A stretch of 9,550 nucleotides of DNA from Gammaproteobacteria bacterium (GTDB lineage: Bacteria > Pseudomonadota > Gammaproteobacteria > Ga0077536): positions 1-9,550 of the forward strand of contig DPMX01000348.1 of assembly GCA_003540955.1 (NCBI GenBank). The letters run 5' to 3'. A program made the translations under genes and the position numbers. The notes beneath the pieces are model-generated. The model saw only the letters and a program-made list of their open reading frames with translations, did no database searches and was not told where the DNA came from. This document shows positions 1-5,602 of the stretch, piece by piece; position 1 is the first letter of the stretch, and each line of letters starts with the position of its first letter.

Positions 1-325
1 GGTTTGGAACAATGTATGAAACTTGGTGTGCACCCATAGCCTTCAGGGCCCGAATGGCGACCGCACAGCTCGTTGCCCCATCTGCATCGTAATCCGCTAC
101 GACAAGGATCCTTTTCTTTGTAACTAGCGCACACTCCAGTAAGGCAACCGCCCCGTCTATACCACTAAGCAAATCAGGTTTATGTAGACCTTCTAAGGAA
201 ACATCAAGCTCGGCAAGGGTTAACACACCACGTGAGGCGAGCACACGTTTTACCACGGGGTGATAATCGCTAGGCAAATCACTGCCAACAGGAACGTTAC
301 GACGAACTATCGCAAGGTTGCTCAA
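1..325 (-). CDS. recJ: Single-stranded-DNA-specific exonuclease RecJ, N-terminal part (runs off left edge)
   Basis: RecJ is a DHH-superfamily, metal-dependent 5'-3' exonuclease on single-stranded DNA, acting in recombinational and mismatch repair. Only 108 codons are in the window; the family usually has about 560-580 residues. Visible are the N-terminal VRRNVP and ASRGV (residues 30-34) segments and the first catalytic motif, VVADYDADGATS (about residues 75-86). Its aspartates D78, D80 and D82 match the metal-binding DHH motif I (DFDADG in E. coli). The start is a TTG at 325-323. No ATG or GTG lies in frame at a suitable distance, and the TTG overlaps the TGA stop of the upstream RpfE-like gene (TTGA), which suggests translational coupling. 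The Shine-Dalgarno is poor (an AAAGAA stretch). The family assignment is very secure; the exact start is an inference. Confidence 0.95.
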   Translation of the reverse strand, partial: MSNLAIVRRNVPVGSDLPSDYHPVVKRVLASRGVLTLAELDVSLEGLHKPDLLSGIDGAVALLECALVTKKRILVVADYDADGATSCAVAIRALKAMGAHQVSYIVPN

Positions 326-1338
326 AATTTTTCTTTGGGGGGCGTATATTGTGTGCGCCAGAATTTGGTTAGACGCCACGGTGTAAGGGAAAAGGTTTCG
401 CGATCCGTGACCACTCGTAACTCTGCTAAACGAAACCAACGCAGGGAATTTAATATTGGCTGTGACCAGCGCCGCTCAAAAGCCTCAATCCCAGAGATGC
501 GGCCACCGCATTTGATCGGCCCGGTGGGAGCGCCAAGCACTAACAATCCATCGCCATCCCCGCGTGTTATTTGTGAAAGTAACTCTGTTGGGGCCCGATC
601 GATCGACCAGTCCAACTTAAAACGCCTGGCCAGCGCAGCAGTTAAAACATCGTCACCAATAACGAACCGCGGGGTGGTCCCGAGAGCGTTGGAAGGCAAT
701 TCGTCGCCCCAAATCCAAATTGAGTTGATAGTCGGCAAGCCTCGCGCTACGCGCTCAGCATTTAGCGGCGCTTCGTGCAGTAATATTTGTGCCTCATGCA
801 TCATTTTCACAAAGGCATCAGCTCCCGGGTTACTCGGTAAAAAGTTTGTGATTGACCGTCCGTTGACGCGACTCGGCGACACCGTAATCGCGTCGCAGCC
901 CTCGTCCGGACAAAAATACCACCGCGCAGGATGACGACCCCGACACAAACCAAGTTGAGGTAAACCTGAATTTAAAATTTTAATCAAGGCATCTGCTTCC
1001 ACGGCCGAAGGCATGATGCTGGGGTCATTAAACAGGAGAATTTGGTTCGGATCCGCCCTAAGATGCACCGGGTCGGCCCGCATTATGCCGGCACAGCGGT
1101 TATCAGGAGAGTCAATCGACGCAGTAAGGTCGGATACAGACAGCGGTATACCAGATGACGACTCCGGCCCAAATAAGGTGCACAGATTGCGCTCGATTGT
1201 GCCACATTCAAGGGGATACTCGCGTGCTCTTGACAGAATGAGGTTACATAGTGGCCATCGCTGTCCATCGACGACGCCATTAAATTGGCCCAGCATTTCG
1301 GTGAGCAGATCGGGGATGAACACAGTCAGCCGAAACAA
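322..1338 (-). CDS. RpfE-like / COG4255 conserved protein (often annotated as phosphoglycerate mutase-like)
   Basis: This 338-residue protein belongs to a family encoded next to recJ in many beta- and gammaproteobacteria: RpfE of Xanthomonas, COG4255, sometimes labelled a cofactor-independent phosphoglycerate mutase homologue. Its biochemical role is not established. Recognisable features are the hallmark ADPVHLRAD at residues 88-96, followed by an ILLF strand, and LNAERVARGLPTINSIWIWGDELP-type sequence around 192-215. From memory, the usual form of the latter is WxWGGG, so GDE here is atypical. Cysteines cluster at 132, 143 and 148. No signal peptide or membrane segment is evident, so it is probably cytoplasmic. 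The start is uncertain: TTG at 1338 gives MFRLTVFIPDLL, resembling the hydrophobic first strand of the family, and a GTG five codons later is the alternative. It lies 105 nt after thrC and overlaps recJ by four bases. Confidence 0.85.
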   Translation of the reverse strand: MFRLTVFIPDLLTEMLGQFNGVVDGQRWPLCNLILSRAREYPLECGTIERNLCTLFGPESSSGIPLSVSDLTASIDSPDNRCAGIMRADPVHLRADPNQILLFNDPSIMPSAVEADALIKILNSGLPQLGLCRGRHPARWYFCPDEGCDAITVSPSRVNGRSITNFLPSNPGADAFVKMMHEAQILLHEAPLNAERVARGLPTINSIWIWGDELPSNALGTTPRFVIGDDVLTAALARRFKLDWSIDRAPTELLSQITRGDGDGLLVLGAPTGPIKCGGRISGIEAFERRWSQPILNSLRWFRLAELRVVTDRETFSLTPWRLTKFWRTQYTPPKEKF

Positions 1339-1443
1339 AAGATGGCGCTCTATCGAGTAGCAACAAAACCCGTCTTGGGAGTCGTCGATATATTCACAGC
1401 TCGTGTGGCAAAGCTGGAGGCTCGGAACAAATCGCGCATACGG
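1339..1443 (-). other. thrC to rpfE-like gap: stop-free frame, no clear gene or terminator
   Basis: These 105 nt separate thrC from the RpfE-like gene. The gap is exactly 35 codons and contains no stop in the frame shared by both genes, so thrC and the RpfE-like gene are in the same frame with only the TAG at 1446-1444 between them. The hypothetical translation is cysteine-rich (four Cys) and contains no ATG, GTG or TTG start in frame. I see no hairpin followed by a T-run, so co-transcription across the gap is likely. Confidence 0.5.
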
Positions 1444-2577
1444 CTAGAGATTATCAAAAATTGTCCTCTTGACCGCGTCCAATTCGGCTGGGATCTCGAT
1501 AACTCGGCCCCCACTCTGATTAATAGCAGTATCGGGGTCCTTTAGCCCATGCCCGGTTAGGGTGCACGCGATTAAAGATCCTTCGGGGATATTACCGTTT
1601 TCGACATCCCGCAATATACCACCAACAGAAATCGCCGACGCCGGTTCGCAGAATACCCCTTCTGTGTCGGCGAGCATGCGTTGCGCTTGTATGATTTCTT
1701 CGTCTGTTAGACTCGCCAGCGCACCACCCGATTCATGCACAGCAGCCCAGGCGAGATCCCATGATTGCGGTCGGCCAATACGGATCGCGGTCGCGACAGT
1801 ATCCGGGTCATCGATCATTTCACCAAGCACAAATGGGGCGGCACCGGCCGCTTGGTAACCAAACATCCTGGGGCGTGCTTGCACCTTAGGTATTTCCGAG
1901 TAGGGACAGGCATCAGTACAAAACGAGCAAGAAGCAGTCGCCGGAGATACGCCAGCATACTCACTGTAGCCAGTCCAGTAGGCGCTGATATTCCCGGCAT
2001 TACCAACGGGAATACCGTGAATATCGGGTGCGCGGCCAAGTGTGTCAATGATTTCAAATGCGGCAGTTTTTTGTCCCTGCAGACGATAGGGATTGATCGA
2101 ATTTACGATGGTTAAAGGACTCCCGGACGCTACCTTTTTTACCAGCTGCATACCTTCATCGAAGTTACCCTTGATTTGGATGACATATGCCCCTTCGATC
2201 ATCGCTTGAGCGAGCTTTCCTAATGCGATCTTACCGTCGGGTATTAAAACGAATGCACGGATCCCGGCGCGAGCAGCATAGGCCGCAGCAGACGCGGAGG
2301 TATTGCCGGTCGAAGCACAGATTATCGCCTCGCTGCCATCCATAACGGCCTGAGTCACCGCCATTGTCATACCTCGATCCTTGAACGAGCCAGTCGGATT
2401 TTGCCCTTCAACCTTGGCGTATAGTTCGACAGCGTGGCCTATTTTGCGCTCAATATTCTCGAGTCGAAGCAAGGGCGTATTCCCTTCTGCTAAGGAGATG
2501 ATCTGAGTCGCAGGAGTTACCGGAAGGCGATCACGATAGCGCTCTATAATCCCCTGATAGCGCTTGCTCTCGCTCAC
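1444..2577 (-). CDS. thrC: Threonine synthase
   Basis: A PLP-dependent lyase converting O-phospho-L-homoserine to L-threonine and phosphate, the last step of threonine synthesis, in the cytoplasm. The 377-residue protein has the short-type ThrC layout: the substrate loop EGNTPLL at 31-37, the PLP lysine in GSFKDRG (K66), the ASTGNTSASAA segment at 88-98, the glycine-rich PLP-phosphate loop VGNAGN at 191-196, RMFGYQAAGAAP at 237-248, TAIRIG at 263-268, EGVFCEPASA at 306-315, and TGHGLKDP at 341-348. About 18 extra residues lie between GYSEY (203-207) and PRMFG, containing CSFCTDAC (C217, C220, C224), which I do not recall from other members. The start is GTG at 2577, overlapping the hom TGA (GTGA), which implies coupled translation; the following sequence RYQGIIERYRDRLPV aligns with normal N-termini. 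Confidence 0.97.
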   Translation of the reverse strand: MSESKRYQGIIERYRDRLPVTPATQIISLAEGNTPLLRLENIERKIGHAVELYAKVEGQNPTGSFKDRGMTMAVTQAVMDGSEAIICASTGNTSASAAAYAARAGIRAFVLIPDGKIALGKLAQAMIEGAYVIQIKGNFDEGMQLVKKVASGSPLTIVNSINPYRLQGQKTAAFEIIDTLGRAPDIHGIPVGNAGNISAYWTGYSEYAGVSPATASCSFCTDACPYSEIPKVQARPRMFGYQAAGAAPFVLGEMIDDPDTVATAIRIGRPQSWDLAWAAVHESGGALASLTDEEIIQAQRMLADTEGVFCEPASAISVGGILRDVENGNIPEGSLIACTLTGHGLKDPDTAINQSGGRVIEIPAELDAVKRTIFDNL

Positions 2578-3893
2578 GCCAACGAATCCATACGTATCTT
2601 CACCACGGGTTCGTAAACTTGCGACAACCCCGCGATTTCTTCTAACGCTTGATTCATCGCTTGTTCCAAAACCGGATGCACCAAAATGATGATCGGTACG
2701 ATCGGATCACCTGGTTCCGACTCCTGTTGCAAAATTGCCTCGATACTAATTCCACCAGCGCCGAGTACCCGAGTTACGTCAGCCATGACTCCAGCTTGGT
2801 TAAGCACATGCAGCCGGAGGTAGTATGCCGTCTCTATTGAATCCATCGGCAATATTGGAAGTTCGCTTTGTTGGCTTGCTTGAAATGCTAACGGCGGCAT
2901 CCGACTCCCACTATCCACACCAAAGTCCCTTGCCACGTCGACCAGATCAGCGACAACTGCAGATGCAGTAGGCTCAGCACCGGCACCCGCACCGTAGAAG
3001 AGTGTCGGCCCAGCTGCGTCTCCGTTAATCATTATCGCATTCATAACTCCGTCGACATTAGCTAGTAATTGGTTGTTCGGGACTAATGTTGGATGCACTC
3101 GCAGTTCAATACCGGATGTGGTTTGACGGGCCATCGCAAGATGCTTGATCCGATAGCCGAGCCTCGCAGCATAATCAACATCGGTGCGTGAAACATAACG
3201 GATCCCTTCGATATAAATGGACTCGAATTGGAGCGGTACTCCGAACGCTATCGCCGCTATTATCGTGAGTTTATGCGCTGCGTCGATCCCGTCTATGTCA
3301 AATGACGGATCTGCCTCAGCATAACCAAGCTCTTGTGCCTCCTTTAGGACAGTTTCGAATTCTTGGTCGGCATCGCTCATTGCACTCAAAATGAAGTTGC
3401 ACGTGCCATTAATAATACCTGCTAGCCATCCAATACGATTAGCGGCCAGACCTTCACGTACAGCCTTTATCACGGGGATTCCGCCGGCAACCGTTGCCTC
3501 GAAGGCGACTATCGTTTGCGCTTCAAGTGCCACCTCGAAAATTTCACTGCCATGTAGTGCTATAAGCGCTTTATTCGCGGTCACTACATGCTTCCCGTGC
3601 TGTAGCGCTGCGATAACCAGCTCTTTAGCTGGTGTCGTACCGCCTATCAGTTCAACCACAACATCAACGTTGGGATCCTTCACAAGATCGGCTGGATTCT
3701 GGCATAGCGTGATTCCGGAAAGATCTAAATTTCTCGGTTTTTTAATATCACGCGCACTTGCCGCCACCACCTCGATCTGCCTACCCGCCCGACGCGAAAT
3801 AGCGTCGGCGTTACGACGTAGAACCGAGATGGTGCCGCCACCCACGGTGCCGAGACCTAGTATACCGACCCTTAGTGCGGGCAATGTCGACAT
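2574..3893 (-). CDS. hom: Homoserine dehydrogenase with C-terminal ACT domain
   Basis: This enzyme reduces aspartate-4-semialdehyde to homoserine with NAD(P)H, the branch-point step toward threonine and methionine. The 439-residue length is typical of the monofunctional bacterial enzyme. The N-terminal Rossmann fold has VGILGLGTVGGG (residues 9-20), then VVVELIGG (78-85) and TANKAL (105-110, K108). The catalytic domain shows GIINGTCNFIL (159-169), GYAEADPSFDIDGIDAAHKL (190-209, with D and K208 as expected active-site positions) and the GAGAGAEPTASAVVADL region (301-317). An ACT domain at about 357-434 probably gives threonine feedback inhibition, as known for this family. It is not fused to an aspartokinase. 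ATG at 3893 is preceded by AGGA at 3905-3902 with 8-nt spacing. It is the first gene of the leftward cluster and overlaps thrC by four bases. Confidence 0.98.
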   Translation of the reverse strand: MSTLPALRVGILGLGTVGGGTISVLRRNADAISRRAGRQIEVVAASARDIKKPRNLDLSGITLCQNPADLVKDPNVDVVVELIGGTTPAKELVIAALQHGKHVVTANKALIALHGSEIFEVALEAQTIVAFEATVAGGIPVIKAVREGLAANRIGWLAGIINGTCNFILSAMSDADQEFETVLKEAQELGYAEADPSFDIDGIDAAHKLTIIAAIAFGVPLQFESIYIEGIRYVSRTDVDYAARLGYRIKHLAMARQTTSGIELRVHPTLVPNNQLLANVDGVMNAIMINGDAAGPTLFYGAGAGAEPTASAVVADLVDVARDFGVDSGSRMPPLAFQASQQSELPILPMDSIETAYYLRLHVLNQAGVMADVTRVLGAGGISIEAILQQESEPGDPIVPIIILVHPVLEQAMNQALEEIAGLSQVYEPVVKIRMDSLA

Positions 3894-4013
3894 AGTAGAA
3901 TTCCTAATTTAACGAGACAGACACCCCTACGCCACGTCGGCCCGCAAATAACTCCAACACATCTTGATTGCAATCGTAGGGCGAGAGCTGCGGGAACTCT
4001 TTAGAAAAAATGT

Positions 4014-4100
4014 TTACACTATTTTCCTAAGATTGAAAGCTGGAGTCGTTGTTGCCAAAAACGACTGACGCAATCCTGCCTTAGCGGCCGAATATACCAT
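4014..4100 (-). other. Possible short leader ORF upstream of hom with a Thr-Thr-Thr run
   Basis: ATG at 4100-4098 opens a 28-codon frame ending at TAA 4016-4014. It contains ACA ACG ACT (three Thr codons, 4052-4044) and an Ile codon near its end, upstream of a threonine-pathway gene. This is reminiscent of thr-operon leader peptides, but there are only three Thr codons, no Shine-Dalgarno at normal distance (a GGAG lies about 15 nt upstream), and no GC hairpin plus T-run between it and hom. It is recorded as a possibility, not as an established gene. Confidence 0.15.
4044..4066. promoter_or_regulatory. 23-nt near-perfect palindrome, candidate operator
   Basis: The left arm AGTCGTTGTTG and right arm CAAAAACGACT pair around a central C at 10 of 11 positions; the only mismatch is G4051 against A4059. 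It lies between the divergent genes hom and tldD, about 150 nt from the hom start and 90 nt from the tldD start. Its symmetry and size fit a dimeric repressor or activator site. No T-run follows on either strand, so it is not a terminator. The cognate regulator cannot be named. Confidence 0.5.
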
Positions 4101-4153
4101 GAACAGACCGGGAAACTCCCGAACGAAAAGCAGCGATCGAACCGAGGACCAAT

Positions 4154-5602
4154 ATGACTGAATCTGCATTAGACCATGCTAGCCAGATATTACTTGCCCC
4201 AAGCGGGATACGAATCAGCAACATAGAGGCTGTATTAGGAACTCTTGCCAGCCGCTCAGTAGATTATGCCGATCTCTATTTTGAATATTCGAAACATGAA
4301 TCCTGGAGCCTCGAAGACGGGATAGTTAAAGAAGGCTCACACAGCATAGATCAAGGTGTCGGGGTGCGCGCCATTAGCGGCGAAAAGATCGGCTTTGCGT
4401 ATTCCGACGAGCTAGCATTACCAGCCCTGCAAAAGGCTTCAAAGGCCGCCCGCGCAATCACTCGACACGGACAATCGCGGGAAATAAAAGTCGCCGAGCA
4501 AACTCTTGTGCCAACACTATATCCACCGCTCGACCCTCTAACAGGGGTAACCACAGAGTCAAAAATACATCTACTTAAATCGCTAGACAGCCGGATCAGA
4601 AATGCAGACCCCCGGGTGCGGGAAGTGATGATCAATCTTTCTGGGAATTTCTCTTCGATAATCGTAGCGTGCTTGGATGGAACGCTCGGGGCAGACCAAC
4701 GGCCACTCGTACGCTTGAGTGTAAATGTTATTGTCGAACAAGACGGTCGACGCGAGTCTGCTAGTTACGGCGGCGGCGGCCGTAGTGGTTACGAGTGTTT
4801 CTTCGATAAGGCAAGTGCCGAAAACGTTGCGGATGAAGCCTTACGTCAAGCGTTGGTTAACCTCGACGCAGACAACGCACCAGCGGGCGAGACAACCGTC
4901 GTGCTCGGGCCGGGTTGGCCAGGAATCTTGCTACATGAAGCGATCGGACACGGGCTCGAAGGCGATTTCAATCGAAAACAAACATCAGCCTTCTCTGGTC
5001 GTATAGGTGACCGAGTTGCCGATAAGCAATGCACGGTAGTAGATGATGGAACCTTGGTCGGTCGGCGCGGCTCGCTAACGATCGATGACGAGGGCGTCGC
5101 AGCCCAAAATACGTTGTTGATTGAAAATGGGATATTACGTGGCTACTTGCAGGACAAACAAAATGCAAAACTTATGGGTGTAACCTCGACGGGAAATGGA
5201 CGTCGACAGTCCTATTCGCACCGGCCAATGCCGCGAATGACTAACACCTACATGCTGCCCGGTAAATTCGACCCCGAGGAAATCATTCAAAGTGTGGATA
5301 AAGGCATCTATGCGGTTAGTTTTGGCGGCGGACAAGTCGATATTACGAACGGAAAATTCGTCTTCAGCGCGAACGAAGCCTATCGAATAGAGAGCGGCGA
5401 GATTACATCACCAGTAAAAGGCGCGACACTAATCGGCGACGGGCCACAGGTGCTCACCCGCGTCTCAATGGTTGGAAACGATCTCAAGTTAGACAATGGC
5501 GTAGGGACCTGCGGGAAAAATGGTCAGTCAATACCGGTTGGGGTCGGTCAACCAACGCTCCGAATCGATGGAATTACGGTGGGAGGAACTGAAGGGGGCT
5601 AG
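4154..5602 (+). CDS. tldD: Metalloprotease TldD
   Basis: TldD is the catalytic partner of TldE/PmbA. The heterodimer is a zinc peptidase that degrades or trims unfolded peptides, known for microcin B17 maturation and for cleaving CcdA. The 482 residues match the usual family length. The defining HEAIGH (HExxxH) is at residues 261-266, in the context GILLHEAIGHGLEGD, with the later conserved Cys at 453 (GTCGKNGQ) that serves as a metal ligand in known TldD structures. Other matches are YADLYFEYS (38-46), GVGVRAISGEKIGFAYSD (68-85), SYGGGGR (204-210), the STGNGRRQSYSHRPMPRMTN region (345-364) and FGGGQVDITNGKFVFSANEAY (390-410). ATG at 4154 has GAGGA at 4144-4148, 5 nt upstream. No pmbA is visible. 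Its TAG overlaps the convergent glcD stop. Confidence 0.98.
   Translation: MTESALDHASQILLAPSGIRISNIEAVLGTLASRSVDYADLYFEYSKHESWSLEDGIVKEGSHSIDQGVGVRAISGEKIGFAYSDELALPALQKASKAARAITRHGQSREIKVAEQTLVPTLYPPLDPLTGVTTESKIHLLKSLDSRIRNADPRVREVMINLSGNFSSIIVACLDGTLGADQRPLVRLSVNVIVEQDGRRESASYGGGGRSGYECFFDKASAENVADEALRQALVNLDADNAPAGETTVVLGPGWPGILLHEAIGHGLEGDFNRKQTSAFSGRIGDRVADKQCTVVDDGTLVGRRGSLTIDDEGVAAQNTLLIENGILRGYLQDKQNAKLMGVTSTGNGRRQSYSHRPMPRMTNTYMLPGKFDPEEIIQSVDKGIYAVSFGGGQVDITNGKFVFSANEAYRIESGEITSPVKGATLIGDGPQVLTRVSMVGNDLKLDNGVGTCGKNGQSIPVGVGQPTLRIDGITVGGTEGG

Larger units (their letters stand above)
3894..4153. other. Divergent intergenic region between hom and tldD
   Basis: 260 nt carrying the 5' signals of both hom (leftward) and tldD (rightward). 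I see no convincing sigma70 promoter with both boxes. Partial -10 candidates occur around 4091-4098 (AATATACC, read in either direction). Structure includes the 23-nt palindrome at 4044-4066, a perfect 10-nt palindrome GATTGCAATC at 3966-3975, a small CGGGA-AAC-TCCCG hairpin at 4109-4121 just upstream of tldD, and two interleaved inverted repeats in the hom leader (CCCGCA 3941-3946 with TGCGGG 3989-3994; CCCTACG 3925-3931 with CGTAGGG 3975-3981). Confidence 0.6.

Noticed and set aside
260..934. 224-codon plus-strand open frame opposite the RpfE-like gene and recJ start
   Set aside because: It is antisense to a gene with recognisable family motifs, its translation shows no coherent domain, and it crosses the junction of two real minus-strand genes.
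3966..3975. Perfect 10-nt palindrome GATTGCAATC as a separate operator
   Set aside because: A 10-nt perfect palindrome is expected by chance at a rate of a few per kilobase, and nothing else marks the site.
4005..4015. T-run in the hom leader (minus strand) as an attenuator terminator
   Set aside because: The sequence before ACATTTTTTC forms only an A/T-rich imperfect stem with no GC-rich hairpin, so intrinsic termination is not supported.
4351..5335. Several minus-strand and out-of-frame open frames of 62-94 codons inside tldD
   Set aside because: All lie within a gene with continuous TldD homology, and none has a ribosome site or recognisable domain.
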